DNA of 64,000 bases, taken from contig JAIYCR010000096.1 in assembly GCA_027487905.1 (NCBI GenBank), positions 23,420 through 87,419 on the forward strand. Reading direction: 5' to 3'. The position numbers were made by a program, and so were the translations under genes. The notes under the pieces were generated by a model that did not search any database, was not told the DNA's origin, and worked only from the letters and a program-made list of their open reading frames with translations. Shown here one piece after another: positions 34,848 to 44,830 of the stretch; within the stretch, counting starts at the first letter, position 1; each line of letters starts with the position of its first letter. This DNA is from Rubrivivax sp. GTDB taxonomy: Bacteria; Pseudomonadota; Gammaproteobacteria; Burkholderiales; Burkholderiaceae_C.

Positions 34848-35945
34848 ATGCCCGCCCCCATGAAAGCCGCAGTCTTCGTCGAGCCCGGACGCATCGAACT
34901 CGTCGACAAGCCGGTGCCGGAGGTCGGCCCCAACGATGCGCTGATGCGCATCACCACCACGACCATCTGCGGCACGGACGTGCACATCCTCAAGGGCGAA
35001 TACCCGGTGGCCCGCGGCCTGACGGTGGGGCATGAGCCGGTGGGCGTCATCGAGAAGCTGGGTCGTGCGGTGGTGGGCTACACCGAGGGACAGCGTGTGG
35101 TCGCGGGCGCCATCTGCCCGAACTTCAATTCCTATGCGGCACAGGACGGGGCGCCCTCCCAGGACGGCAGCTACCTGGTGGCGTCCGGCCGCTGCGGCTG
35201 CCACGGCTTCAAGGCCACCGCCGGCTGGCGCTTCGGCAACCTCATCGACGGCACCCAGGCCGAGTACGTGCTGGTGCCCGACGCGCAGGCCAACCTCGCG
35301 CCCATTCCCGACGGGCTCACCGACGAGCAGGTGCTGATGTGCCCGGACATCATGTCCACCGGCTTCGCCGGGGCGGAGAACGCGAACATCCGCATCGGCG
35401 ACACGGTGGCGGTGTTTGCCCAGGGGCCGATCGGGCTGTGCGCCACGGCAGGGGCCCGCCTGCGCGGCGCCAGCACCATCATCGCGGTGGACGGCAACCC
35501 GCACCGGCTGGACATCGCCCGGCAGCTCGGCGCGGACGTGACGCTGAACTTCAATGACTGCGACGTCGTGGCCGAGATCCTGAAGCTGACCGGCGGGCGC
35601 GGCGTGGACGCCGCCATCGAGGCCCTGGGCCTGCAGAGCACCTTCGAGTCGTCGCTGCGCGTGCTGCGGCCGGGCGGCACGCTGTCCAGCCTGGGCGTGT
35701 ATTCCACCGACCTGCGCATTCCGCTGGACGCCTTCGCGGCGGGGCTGGGCGATCACCGGATCAACACCGCGCTGTGCCCGGGCGGCAAGGCCCGCATGCA
35801 GCGGCTGATGAACGTGCTGGCCAGCGGCCGGGTGGACCTTGGCCTGCTGGTCACCCACCGCTACCGGCTGGACGACATCGTCGACGCCTACGACCTCTTC
35901 GCCCACCAGCGCGACGGCGTGCTGAAGGTGGCGATCCGTCCCTGA
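34848..35945 (+). CDS. Zinc-dependent secondary alcohol dehydrogenase
   Basis: 365 residues, MDR family. Catalytic zinc ligands are visible: Cys in TTTICGTDVHILKGEYP, His-Glu in VGHEPVG, and Asp in CPDIMSTGFAGAE. This Cys-His-Asp pattern matches isopropanol/2-butanol-type dehydrogenases. NAD(P) motif: VAVFAQGPIGLCATAGARLRG, followed by IIAVDGNPHRL. It oxidises secondary alcohols or reduces ketones in the cytosol. ATG 34848 has GGAG 5 nt upstream; GTG 34842 overlaps that site and is less likely. Confidence 0.92.
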   Translation: MPAPMKAAVFVEPGRIELVDKPVPEVGPNDALMRITTTTICGTDVHILKGEYPVARGLTVGHEPVGVIEKLGRAVVGYTEGQRVVAGAICPNFNSYAAQDGAPSQDGSYLVASGRCGCHGFKATAGWRFGNLIDGTQAEYVLVPDAQANLAPIPDGLTDEQVLMCPDIMSTGFAGAENANIRIGDTVAVFAQGPIGLCATAGARLRGASTIIAVDGNPHRLDIARQLGADVTLNFNDCDVVAEILKLTGGRGVDAAIEALGLQSTFESSLRVLRPGGTLSSLGVYSTDLRIPLDAFAAGLGDHRINTALCPGGKARMQRLMNVLASGRVDLGLLVTHRYRLDDIVDAYDLFAHQRDGVLKVAIRP

Positions 35946-36035
35946 CCCTGCCGGCCTGCCGCCCAGTCTGGGCAGCCGTCGCCGCGGCGCCTCCCTAGAA
36001 TGCCGCGTTTCAGCCACTTGCCAGGATCAGCCCCC

Positions 36036-36560
36036 ATGTCGGAACAGCAGGACGACGGAACCCGGATCGGTCTGTGGGTAACCTTCAGCGTGGTTGCCGT
36101 CCTCGTCGTGAGCGTGCTCGCCGGGGTGGTCACGCGGCACCTGAGTCCCCGCGCGCCGGCGTCCGTCCCGGCCGAGGTGACGATGCTCGCCTCCGGCCCG
36201 GCCGGCGCCGAGATCGCCGCCTTCCTGGACGCGCCGCTCGAAGGCGAACTCGTCGCCACGGTCTTCTTCGCGGTCGGCCAGGCCGCCTTGCCTGAAGACT
36301 CCCGCTCGGCCATCGAGGCGGCCATCGCCGCGGCCGCCGCGGCGCCCGCACGGCGTGTCGTGCTGTCCGGCTTCCACGACGCGAGCGGTGCGGCGGCGGT
36401 GAATGCGCAACTTGCCCGGGACCGCGCCATGACCATCCGCGAGGCCCTCTCCGCCGAAGGCCTGAGCCTCACCCGCATCGCGCTGCGCAAGCCCGACGTC
36501 ACGCTGGGCGATGGCGCCGCACCCGAAGCGCGTCGGGTCGAGATCCGCCTGGTCGACTGA
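36036..36560 (+). CDS. Inner-membrane-anchored OmpA-like protein
   Basis: 174 residues. One N-terminal transmembrane helix (about 14-38, GLWVTFSVVAVLVVSVLAGVV) without cleavage signal, a linker, and an OmpA C-terminal-like domain (about 72-174): VFFAVGQAALPEDSRSAIEAA, VVLSGFHDASG, ARDRAMTIREALSAEGL and ARRVEIRLVD. It should contact peptidoglycan from the inner membrane. The usual G-H-T-D reads G-F-H-D. TAGAAT at 35995-36000 is a possible -10 box. It precedes a phospholipase D gene by 57 bp. Confidence 0.85.
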   Translation: MSEQQDDGTRIGLWVTFSVVAVLVVSVLAGVVTRHLSPRAPASVPAEVTMLASGPAGAEIAAFLDAPLEGELVATVFFAVGQAALPEDSRSAIEAAIAAAAAAPARRVVLSGFHDASGAAAVNAQLARDRAMTIREALSAEGLSLTRIALRKPDVTLGDGAAPEARRVEIRLVD

Positions 36561-36617
36561 AGGCCTGGCCCGCCCGGGCAACTGCCGGCCTGACCTCGCT
36601 GCCGACGGAACGAAGCC

Positions 36618-38156
36618 GTGCACAGCCCCTGGGTGCGCTGGGCCTTCCTGCTGGGCATCGTCCTCCAGGTGGCGGCCTGCAGTTCGCTGCCACCGCCTGC
36701 CGAACGCACACCGAGCCTGCACCTGACCGACACCACCGAGACCCGCCTGGGCCGTGCGGTTGCCGCCGACGATCCCGGTGACGGCCGCAGCGGCCTGGCC
36801 GTGCTGGCCGCGCCGCTGGATGCCTTCGTGGCCCGGGTGGCGCTGGTGCGCTCGGCCGAGCGCACGCTCGACGTGCAGTACTACATCTGGCACGGCGACA
36901 TCAGCGGCCTGGTCCTGCTGGAGGAACTGCGCCTGGCCGCGCAACGCGGCGTTCGCGTCCGCCTGCTGCTCGACGACAACGGCATTGGCGGGATGGACCC
37001 CGATCTGGCCCTGATGGCCGCGGTGCCGGGTGTGCAGGTGCGGGTGTTCAACCCCTACCCCAACCGGCAGTTCAAGCTGCTGGGCTACCTCACCGAGTTC
37101 GACCGGCTGAACCGGCGGATGCACAACAAGTCGCTGATCGCCGACGCTCAGGTGTCGGTGGTGGGTGGCCGCAACATCGGCGATGCCTACTTCGGAGTCG
37201 ACCCGCGGCTGGACTTCGCCGACCTGGACGTGGTGGCGGCCGGGACTATCGCCCGCTCGGTGTCCCGCGGCTTCGATGACTACTGGAACAGCCCGCAGGC
37301 CTGGCCGATCGGCGAACTGGCCGCGGCGCCCGCTGCCGATGCGGCCGCCGCCTGGGGCGAACGCATCCGTGCGCTGGGCGAGCACCCGCTGGTCGCTGCC
37401 TATGCCCAGGCCCTGAAGGAGGCGCCGCTGGCCCGTGAGCTCTCGGGGGGGCGACTGAGCCTGGAATGGGTGCCGATGCGGCTGGTCATCGACCCGCCTT
37501 CCAAGGCCGGCGGGTCGGTGCCCGACAGCCAGCTGCTGGCCGCCCACCTGACCGAGGCGCTCGGTCCGGCACGGTCGGTGCTCGATCTCGTCTCGCCCTA
37601 TTTCGTCCCGGGCGCGGCCGGCACCGAGGCGCTGGCCCAGCAGGTGCGCCAGGGCGTGCGGGTGCGCGTGCTCACCAATTCACTCGCGGCCACCGACGTG
37701 CCGGCGGTGCATGCGGGCTATGCGCGCCATCGGCAGGCCTTGCTGGCCGCCGGCGTGGAGCTCTTCGAGCTCAAGCACCGTCCGAAGACCGTTCAGACCC
37801 GTCGAGGCTGGGGCCTGGGCAGCAGTTCGGCCAGCCTGCATGGCAAGACCTTCGCCATCGACCGCGAGCGCAGCTTCGTCGGCTCCTTCAACATCGACCC
37901 GCGGTCCTACCGGCTGAACACCGAGCTCGGCCTGGTTGTCGAAAGCCCCCGGCTCGCCCGATCGCTGTCCGAGGCTTTCGACCAGGGGATGGGCGGTGAC
38001 GCCTATGCGCTGCGCCTGGATGCCCAAGGCGAGATCGAATGGGTCGACCGCGCGGGCGCGGTCGAGGTGGTGCTGCGTGCGGAGCCGGGCGCGAGCCTCT
38101 GGCGGCGCCTGCAGGTGCGCGTGCTGTCCTGGCTGCCGCTGGACAGCCTGCTCTGA
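36618..38156 (+). CDS. Phospholipase D / cardiolipin synthase-type lipoprotein
   Basis: 512 residues, GTG start. N-terminal lipoprotein signal ending VAACSS near residue 22. Two HKD motifs: H-N-K-S-L-I-A-D with GGRNIGDAYF, and H-G-K-T-F-A-I-D with VGSFNIDPRS. This is the ClsC/YmdC-like branch that makes cardiolipin or exchanges head groups between phospholipids; the lipobox suggests a periplasmic, membrane-tethered enzyme. No ymdB partner is present; the upstream OmpA-like gene is the closest neighbour. Confidence 0.9.
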   Translation: MHSPWVRWAFLLGIVLQVAACSSLPPPAERTPSLHLTDTTETRLGRAVAADDPGDGRSGLAVLAAPLDAFVARVALVRSAERTLDVQYYIWHGDISGLVLLEELRLAAQRGVRVRLLLDDNGIGGMDPDLALMAAVPGVQVRVFNPYPNRQFKLLGYLTEFDRLNRRMHNKSLIADAQVSVVGGRNIGDAYFGVDPRLDFADLDVVAAGTIARSVSRGFDDYWNSPQAWPIGELAAAPAADAAAAWGERIRALGEHPLVAAYAQALKEAPLARELSGGRLSLEWVPMRLVIDPPSKAGGSVPDSQLLAAHLTEALGPARSVLDLVSPYFVPGAAGTEALAQQVRQGVRVRVLTNSLAATDVPAVHAGYARHRQALLAAGVELFELKHRPKTVQTRRGWGLGSSSASLHGKTFAIDRERSFVGSFNIDPRSYRLNTELGLVVESPRLARSLSEAFDQGMGGDAYALRLDAQGEIEWVDRAGAVEVVLRAEPGASLWRRLQVRVLSWLPLDSLL

Positions 38157-38250
38157 GCGGGCCGCCGGCCTTCGGGTGCTACCCTGCCCGGCCGCCACGG
38201 GCGCGGCACTTGCATGCCCACCGGCTTCCTCACTTCCCTCGCGTTCCTGC

Positions 38251-38943
38251 ATGGCCCACATTCATTTCATCGGCGGCGAGAAAGGCGGGGTGGGCAAGTC
38301 CCTCGTCGCCCGCCTGCTCGCCCAGCACTTCATCGACGGCGCCCGGGACTTCGCCGGCTTCGACACCGACCGCTCGCACGGCGCGCTGATGCGCTTCTAT
38401 GCCGGCTATGCACAGGCGCTGGTGCTCGATCGCCCCGAATCGCTCGACCCGGTGCTCGAAGCGGCCCTCGCGCAGCCGGGCCGGCCGGTGCTGGTGGACC
38501 TGGCCGCGCAGACGCTGGACCCGCTGGTGCGCTGGATGGACGATGCCGGCGTGCCTGAGCTGGCCGCCGAGTCGGGTGTGTCCATCACCCACTGGCATGT
38601 CATGGACGCCGGCCGCGATTCGACCGACCTGCTGCGACGTGTGCTCGACCGGCTGGAGGGCCGGGTCGGCCATGTGCTGGTGCGCAATGCGCTGCGCGGC
38701 GACGATTTCCGGCTGCTGGATGAATCGGGCCTGGCCGAGCGCGCACGGGCCTTGGGCGCACGCGAGTTGCTGATCCGCCGCCTGCCGGAATCGGTGGCCC
38801 AGCGGCTGGACGCGCTCAGCAGCAGCTTCTGGGCCGCGCAGCAGGCCGGCGCCGGCGAGGCTTCGCTGGGCCTGCTGGACCGCCAGCGACTGAAGCTCTG
38901 GCGGCGCGACATCACCCAGCAGTTCGAAGCCCTGGCCCTCTAG
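38251..38943 (+). CDS. Orphan ParA/MinD-like ATPase
   Basis: 230 residues. Deviant Walker A GEKGGVGKS at residues 9-17 with the signature Lys, and FDTDRSHGAL as the following acidic segment. The C-terminal half is helical. There is no ParB, parS-like repeat, MinC or chemotaxis partner nearby, so it is an orphan. The family resembles plasmid mobilisation/partition ATPases found singly on chromosomes. What it positions is unknown. Confidence 0.8.
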   Translation: MAHIHFIGGEKGGVGKSLVARLLAQHFIDGARDFAGFDTDRSHGALMRFYAGYAQALVLDRPESLDPVLEAALAQPGRPVLVDLAAQTLDPLVRWMDDAGVPELAAESGVSITHWHVMDAGRDSTDLLRRVLDRLEGRVGHVLVRNALRGDDFRLLDESGLAERARALGARELLIRRLPESVAQRLDALSSSFWAAQQAGAGEASLGLLDRQRLKLWRRDITQQFEALAL

Positions 38944-38982
38944 GGCGCGAGCCGCTTCCCGCGGCAACGCTGCGGCGGGGGG

Positions 38983-40446
38983 TCAGAGCGGCGCGGCCAA
39001 GCGGGGCGTACCGCCCGCACCGCCGCCCAGTGCGCGGTAGAGCGCCACCCGGTTCTGCAGCAGGGCCAGCCGTGTCTGCACCACCGCCTGCCGGGCTGCG
39101 AAGGCCGATCGCTGCGCATCCAGCGCCTCAAGCGAACTGCTCACGCCGTTGCGAAGCCTGAGCTCGGCGAGGTCCAGCCGGCGGGCCTCGGCATCCGCCT
39201 GCGCCTGGGCGGCGCTGAGCTGCTCGCCCAGCGTGGCGCGCCCTGCCAGCGCATCGGCCACCTCCCGGAAGCCAGCCTGGATCGCGCGTTCGTACTGCGC
39301 GATGGCCACATCCCGCTGGGCCTGCGACACCGCCAGACCCGCCCGGTTGCGGCCTGCATCGAAGAGCGGCTGCACCAGCTGCGCCACGAAGCCATAGGCG
39401 CCGGTCTGGAAGAGATCGGCCAGCTGCGGGCTGGCCGTGCCCAGGCTGCCGGTCAGGCTGATGCGGGGCCAGAACGCGGCCCGCGCCGCGCCGATGTTGG
39501 CGTTGGCAGAGATCAGCAGCTGCTCGGCCTGCCGCACGTCCGGCCGTTGCAGCAGCACATCGGCGCCCAGGGCTTCGGGCAGTTCGGGCAGCACGATGCG
39601 CTCGAGCGGCGGGGGTAGGGGCAGGGCGGTGCCGGCCGGCAGCGGCTCGCCCACCAGCAGCACCAGCGCGTTGAGGTCCAGCGCGCGCTGGCGCTGCGTC
39701 TGGGCCAGCGCCACCCGGGCGGCCTCCACCAGGCTGCGCGCGCCCTGCAGGTCCAGTTCGGTGGCCACGCCCTGGTCCAGGCGCAGCTGCGTCAGCCGCA
39801 GCGACTCCAGGCGCGAGCGCAGCGTCTGCCGGGTCAGCTCCAGCAGCTCGTCGCCGGCCGTCACCGCCAGGGCCTGCTGGGCCACGGCCGCGACCAGCGC
39901 CACCTGGGCGGCGTCGCGCCCGGCCTGGCTGGCCAGCCACTGGGCGGCCGCCGCGTCGCCCAGGGCGCGCACCCGGCCGAAGAGGTCGACTTCGTAGGCG
40001 CTCAGCTGCAGTCCGGCGCTGTAGAGGCTGGCCGTGCTGCCGTTGGCCTGGGTCTGGCGGCTGGCGGACACGCCCGCGCCGATCGTCGGCCACGCATCCG
40101 CACGGCGCAGCTGCAGGTTGGCGCGGGCGATCTCGATGTTCAGCACCGCGACCCGCAGGTCGCGGTTGTTGCGCAGCGCCCGGGCGATCAGTTCGCGCAG
40201 TGCCGGATCACCGAAGTGATCCGTCCAGGCAGTGTCCGCTGCGGCCCGGGCCGCCCCCGCAAGCGCTGCGGACGCCGCGGAGCCGGAGAGGTCCGCAAAC
40301 CGTTCGGCCACCGGCAGCGCGGGCCGCTCGAAGTCCGGGGTGAGCGAGGTGCAGGCACCGGTCAGCGCGAGCGCTGCCGAGGCGACCAGGGCCCGCACGA
40401 GCGGCACGGCCCCTGATGAGGACAGGCCACGCTCAGCCCTGTGCAT
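38983..40446 (-). CDS. RND efflux outer-membrane lipoprotein (NodT/OprM family)
   Basis: 487 residues. Lipoprotein signal ending LALTGACTS near residue 32, PDFERPALPVAERF after it, and two outer-membrane-factor repeats, each with the long coiled-coil helices (LNIEIARANLQLRRADAWPTIGAGVSASRQ; DVRQAEQLLISANANIGAARAAFWPRISL). It forms the trimeric outer-membrane channel for the adaptor and pump encoded upstream. The start overlaps the pump stop by 14 bp. Confidence 0.95.
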   Translation of the reverse strand: MHRAERGLSSSGAVPLVRALVASAALALTGACTSLTPDFERPALPVAERFADLSGSAASAALAGAARAAADTAWTDHFGDPALRELIARALRNNRDLRVAVLNIEIARANLQLRRADAWPTIGAGVSASRQTQANGSTASLYSAGLQLSAYEVDLFGRVRALGDAAAAQWLASQAGRDAAQVALVAAVAQQALAVTAGDELLELTRQTLRSRLESLRLTQLRLDQGVATELDLQGARSLVEAARVALAQTQRQRALDLNALVLLVGEPLPAGTALPLPPPLERIVLPELPEALGADVLLQRPDVRQAEQLLISANANIGAARAAFWPRISLTGSLGTASPQLADLFQTGAYGFVAQLVQPLFDAGRNRAGLAVSQAQRDVAIAQYERAIQAGFREVADALAGRATLGEQLSAAQAQADAEARRLDLAELRLRNGVSSSLEALDAQRSAFAARQAVVQTRLALLQNRVALYRALGGGAGGTPRLAAPL

Positions 40447-43400
40447 CCGCGCCTCCCTGGATGGACGCGGGCGCGGGATTGGCTTCCCGGGGCGGCGGCG
40501 CCGGCAGGAAACGCCGCACCACGACGAAGAACACCGGCACGAAGATCACCGACAGCAGCACGGCGCTGACCATGCCCCCCATCACGCCGGTGCCGATGGC
40601 GCGCTGGCTGGCCGAGCCCGCGCCACTGGCCACCGCCAGCGGCAGCACGCCCAGCACGAAGGCCAGCGAGGTCATGACGATCGGACGGAAGCGCAGGTGC
40701 GCGGCTTCCAGCACGGCCTGCAGCGCGCTGCGCCCCTGGGCCTGCAGGTCGCGCGCGAACTCGATGATCAGCACCGCGTTCTTCGCCGACAGTCCGATCA
40801 CCGTGATCAGGCCGATCTTGAAATAGACGTCGTTGGCATAGCCGCGGCTCATCACCGCCAGCACCACCCCGAGGATGCCCAGCGGCACCACCAGCAGCAC
40901 CGACAAGGGAATGCTCCAGCTCTCGTAGAGCGCCGCCAGGCAAAGGAACACCGCCAGCAGCGCGAAGGCGAAGAGGTAGACCGCGGTGGCGCCGGCCAGC
41001 CGTTCCTCGCGGCTCTGGCCTGTCCATTCGAAGCCGAATCCCGGCGGCAGCTGGCCGGCCAGGCGTTCCATCTCGGCCATGGCCTGCCCGGTGGAAACGC
41101 CCGGTGCCGCATCGCCCGCCAGGCGCATCGTGGGGTAGCCGTTGTAGCGGATGGCCTGCATGGGTCCGGTGATCCACCGGGGCGTTGCGAAGGAGGCCAG
41201 CGGCACCGGCTGGCCGCGGTTGTTCAGCGCGTGCAGGCGCAGCAGATCCTCGGGCTGCATGCGGGCCGGGGCGTCGGCCTGCACGACCACCCGCTGCAGC
41301 CGCCCGCGGCTCTCGAAGTCGTTGACGTAGCTCGATCCCAGCGAGGTGCTCAGCGCCGCGTTGATGGCGTCGAAGCCCACCCCCAGCGCGCTCGCCTTGT
41401 CGCGGTCGATGTCCAGCTGCAGCTGCGGGGCGTCTTCCAGGCCATCGGGGCGGATGCCCGCCAGCAGCGGGCTTTGCGAGGCCATGCCCAGCAGCTGGTT
41501 GCGCGCGGCGGTCAGGGCCTCGCGTCCGTTGCCGCCCCGGTCCTGCAGGCGGAAGCTGAAGCCGGTGGCATTGCCCAGTTCGGGAATCGGCGGCGGGCTG
41601 AGCGCGAAGATGAAGGCGTCCTTCACCCCCATCAAGGCACCGAAGGCCCGGCCGGCCAGTGCCTCGGCCGACTGCCCGGCGCCCTGGCGCTCGTCCCAGT
41701 CCTTCAGCGTGACGAAGGCGAGGGCGGCGTTCTGCCCCTGGCCGGAGAAGCTGAAACCCAGCACGCCCACCACGCTCTGAACCTCGGGCTGCTGCAGGAT
41801 GAAGCCTTCGATCTGCCGCATCACCTGCTCGGTGCGACCGATGGTGGCACCCGGAGGCAGCTGGGCGTTGACGATGATGTAGCCCTGGTCCTCGTTGGGC
41901 AGGAAGCCGCCCGGAAGGCGCAGCGCCAGCCACAGCACCGCGCCGGTGATGGCCAGGTAGACCGCCATCATCCGGCCGGTGCGGCCGAGCAGCCGCACCA
42001 GCAGGCTCTCGTAGCGCCGGGTGGTGTGGGTGAAGCCGCGGTTGAAGGCACCGAAGAAGCCCCGGCGCGCATGCGCCTGGCCGGCCGCGACCGGCTTGAG
42101 CAGGGTGGCGCACAGCGCGGGCGTCAGCGACAGCGCCAGGAAGGCCGACATCGCGATGGACACCGACATCACCACCGCGAACTGGCGGTAGATGTTGCCC
42201 ACCGCGCCGCCGAAGAAGGCCAGCGGCACGAACACCGCCACCAGCACCAGCGTGACGCCCACGATGGCGCCGGAGATCTGCGTCATGGCCTTGCGCGTGG
42301 CCTGCAGCGGCGGCAGCCCCTCCTCGGACATGATGCGTTCGACGTTCTCCACCACCACGATGGCGTCGTCCACCACGATGCCCACCACCAGCACCATGCC
42401 GAACAGCGTGAGCACGTTGATCGAATAGCCCAGCGCCAGCAGCGCGGCGAAGGTGCCCAGCAGCGTCACCGGCACGACGATGGTGGGAATCACCGTGTAG
42501 CGCCAGTTCTGCAGGAAGAGGAACATCACCAGGAAGACCAGCAGCACCGCCTCGGCCAGCGTCTCCACGACCTTGGAGATGGAGATCTTCACGAAGCGCG
42601 AGGTGTCGTAGGGAATGGCGTAGCTCATGCCCGGCGGGAAGAAGCGCTGCAGCTCCTGCATGCGCTCGCGCACGGCCTGCGCGGTGGCCAGCGCGTTGCC
42701 GGTGGGTGCGAGCTGCACGCCGATGCCGGTGGACGGCTTGCCGTTCAGGCGCGCCGAGGTGGCATAGCTCTGCCCGCCCAGCTCGATGCGCGCCACGTCG
42801 CGCAGCCGCACCGACGAACCGTCGGCATTGGCCCTGAGCACGATGTTGCCGAAGGCGGCCGGGCTGTCGAGCTGTCCGTCGACCACCACCGTGGCGAAGA
42901 TCTGCTGGCCCGCCACCGTGGGTAGATCGCCCAGCGTGCCGGCCGAGACCTGCGCGTTCTGCGCGCGGATGGCCGCGTTCACGTCGGCTGCGGACAGGTT
43001 CAGCCCGAGCAGCCGCGCCGGGTCGATCCACACCCGCATCGCGCGCTCGGTGCCGAACAGCTGCGCCTGGCCCACGCCCTTGATGCGCTGCAGCTCGGGC
43101 AGCACGTTGCGCGCCGCGTAGTCGCCCAGCGCCACCGGGTCCCAGGCCGGGTCGGTGGAGCTCAGGATGGCGAACAGCAGGAAGTTCGAGCGCGACTTGT
43201 CCACCCGCACGCCCTGCTGGGTCACCGTCTGCGGCAGGCGCGGGGCGGCTCGGGCCAGGCGGTTCTGCACGTCCACCTGGGCGAGGTCGGCGTTGGTGCC
43301 GGTCTCGAAGGTCAGCGTGAGCGTGCCGCTGCCATTGGCCTGGCTGACCGACTCCATGTAGGCCAGGCCCGGCGAGCCGTTCATTTCCTGCTCCATCACG

Positions 43401-43588
43401 CTGAGCACGCTGTCCTCGAGCACCTTGGCCGAGGCGCCGGGGTAGACGGCGGTGAGCACGATGGCCGGCGGCGCCACGGACGGGTACTGCGCCACCGGCA
43501 GCTGGGTGATGGACACCGCGCCGGCCACCATGATGAACAGGGCGATCACCCACGCGAAGATGGGTCGGTCGATGAAGAACTGGGCCAT
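40433..43588 (-). CDS. RND multidrug efflux pump, HAE1 family
   Basis: 1051 residues, the length of AcrB/MexB. Twelve transmembrane helices; N-terminus MAQFFIDRPIFAWVIALFIM. The proton-relay Asp pair lies in VGIVVDDAIVVVENVERIM in helix 4. Porter-domain segments such as GVRVDKSRSNFLLFAI are present. It exports hydrophobic drugs, dyes or solvents from the inner membrane and periplasm using proton motive force. Middle gene of the adaptor-pump-channel operon; 9 bp after the adaptor stop. Confidence 0.97.
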   Translation of the reverse strand: MAQFFIDRPIFAWVIALFIMVAGAVSITQLPVAQYPSVAPPAIVLTAVYPGASAKVLEDSVLSVMEQEMNGSPGLAYMESVSQANGSGTLTLTFETGTNADLAQVDVQNRLARAAPRLPQTVTQQGVRVDKSRSNFLLFAILSSTDPAWDPVALGDYAARNVLPELQRIKGVGQAQLFGTERAMRVWIDPARLLGLNLSAADVNAAIRAQNAQVSAGTLGDLPTVAGQQIFATVVVDGQLDSPAAFGNIVLRANADGSSVRLRDVARIELGGQSYATSARLNGKPSTGIGVQLAPTGNALATAQAVRERMQELQRFFPPGMSYAIPYDTSRFVKISISKVVETLAEAVLLVFLVMFLFLQNWRYTVIPTIVVPVTLLGTFAALLALGYSINVLTLFGMVLVVGIVVDDAIVVVENVERIMSEEGLPPLQATRKAMTQISGAIVGVTLVLVAVFVPLAFFGGAVGNIYRQFAVVMSVSIAMSAFLALSLTPALCATLLKPVAAGQAHARRGFFGAFNRGFTHTTRRYESLLVRLLGRTGRMMAVYLAITGAVLWLALRLPGGFLPNEDQGYIIVNAQLPPGATIGRTEQVMRQIEGFILQQPEVQSVVGVLGFSFSGQGQNAALAFVTLKDWDERQGAGQSAEALAGRAFGALMGVKDAFIFALSPPPIPELGNATGFSFRLQDRGGNGREALTAARNQLLGMASQSPLLAGIRPDGLEDAPQLQLDIDRDKASALGVGFDAINAALSTSLGSSYVNDFESRGRLQRVVVQADAPARMQPEDLLRLHALNNRGQPVPLASFATPRWITGPMQAIRYNGYPTMRLAGDAAPGVSTGQAMAEMERLAGQLPPGFGFEWTGQSREERLAGATAVYLFAFALLAVFLCLAALYESWSIPLSVLLVVPLGILGVVLAVMSRGYANDVYFKIGLITVIGLSAKNAVLIIEFARDLQAQGRSALQAVLEAAHLRFRPIVMTSLAFVLGVLPLAVASGAGSASQRAIGTGVMGGMVSAVLLSVIFVPVFFVVVRRFLPAPPPREANPAPASIQGGADAQG

Positions 43589-43597
43589 GCGCCGTCC

Positions 43598-44830
43598 TCA
43601 GCGCGGGGTGGCCGGCGCAGGGGCCGGGGCCACCGCCGGCGGGGCGGCGCCCGCAGCGGTGAAGGGCACGGGCCGCACCGGCGCGTCCGGTCGCATCATC
43701 TTCTGGAAGCCCTCGGCGATGACCTGCTCGCCGGCCTTCAGGCCCGAGGTGATCACCCAGTTCGTGCCGCTGGCGCCAGCGATGGTCACCGGCCGTACCG
43801 CGGGCACGCCCCCTTCGCCCACGACCAGCACGGTGTCGGTCTGGCCGCCCCGCGTCACCGCCTGCTGGGGCAGCAGCACCGCGCCCTCGATGCGGCCCTG
43901 GGTGATCCGGGTGCGCACGTACAGGCCGGGCAGCAGCAGCCCGCCGGGGTTGGGCATCTCGGTGCGCAGCGTCACCTGACCCGAGCCCGGGTCCACCGTC
44001 AGGTCGGAGAACAGCAGGCGGCCCTGCTGCGCCAGCAGGCTGCCGTCGTCCATCAGCACCCGCACCGGGGTGCTGTTGCCGGCGCGGCCACCGCCACCGC
44101 CGGTGGCGCGCTGGCGCAGGCGGTTCACATCGGCCACGGCTTGCGTGGCGTTGATGTAGACCGGGTCGATCTGCTGGATCAAGGCCATCTGGGTGGCCTC
44201 GGCCTGGCTGACCAGGGCACCCTCGCTGACCAGCGCGCGGCCGATGCGGCCCGAGATAGGCGCGGTCACGGTGGCATAGCCCAGGTTGAGCTGCGCCGTG
44301 CGCAGCGCCGCCTGGGCGGCCGCCACATCCGCCTGCGCGGTGGCCTGGGCGGCCTGTGCGTTGACGAAGTCCTGGTCGCTGATGGCATTGGCCTCGCGCA
44401 GCGGCCGCAGGCGCGTCACCTGGGCGGAGGCCTGGGCGGCGACGGCCTCGGCGCGGGCCAGCCCGGCGCGCGCGCTGTCCGCCGCTGCCTGGTAGGGCGC
44501 CGGGTCGATCTGGAACAGCACCTGGCCGGCCTTCACCTCGCTGCCTTCGCGGAACAGCCGCTTCTGCACGATGCCGGTCACCCGCGCGCGGACCTGCGCG
44601 GTGCGCGACGCTTCCACCCGCCCGGGCAGCTCGGTCTCCACCGCCGCGCTGGCGGGCGCAACCGTCACCACCCCGACCTCAGGCGGCGGTGGCGCGCCCA
44701 GGGCGCCTGCCGGCGCAGCGGCACCCGCCGCACCGTGGCCACCGCCGGCCCCGCCGCAGGAGGCGAGCAGACCGGCGAGCACAAGCCAGGCCGCGAGGGC
44801 CTGTCGGGAAGAGGATGAGGCTGGCGTCAC
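43598..44830 (-). CDS. RND periplasmic adaptor lipoprotein
   Basis: 410 residues from GTG 44830; ATG 44905 would add 25 residues without a signal. Lipoprotein signal ALAAWLVLAGLLASCGG with lipobox Cys. Then PPEVGVVTVAPASAAVETELPGRVEA, a lipoyl-like domain, a helical hairpin (about 105-190 with AEAVAAQASAQVTRLRPL), and the beta-barrel part LYVRTRITQGRIEGAVLLPQQAV. It bridges pump and channel. First gene of the operon; no TetR-type regulator is adjacent. Confidence 0.95.
   Translation of the reverse strand: MTPASSSSRQALAAWLVLAGLLASCGGAGGGHGAAGAAAPAGALGAPPPPEVGVVTVAPASAAVETELPGRVEASRTAQVRARVTGIVQKRLFREGSEVKAGQVLFQIDPAPYQAAADSARAGLARAEAVAAQASAQVTRLRPLREANAISDQDFVNAQAAQATAQADVAAAQAALRTAQLNLGYATVTAPISGRIGRALVSEGALVSQAEATQMALIQQIDPVYINATQAVADVNRLRQRATGGGGGRAGNSTPVRVLMDDGSLLAQQGRLLFSDLTVDPGSGQVTLRTEMPNPGGLLLPGLYVRTRITQGRIEGAVLLPQQAVTRGGQTDTVLVVGEGGVPAVRPVTIAGASGTNWVITSGLKAGEQVIAEGFQKMMRPDAPVRPVPFTAAGAAPPAVAPAPAPATPR

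Noticed and set aside
40232..42925. Open frame of 897 codons opposite the RND pump
   Set aside because: It is antisense to a clear AcrB-type pump and its product is a His/Gln/Arg-rich artefact.
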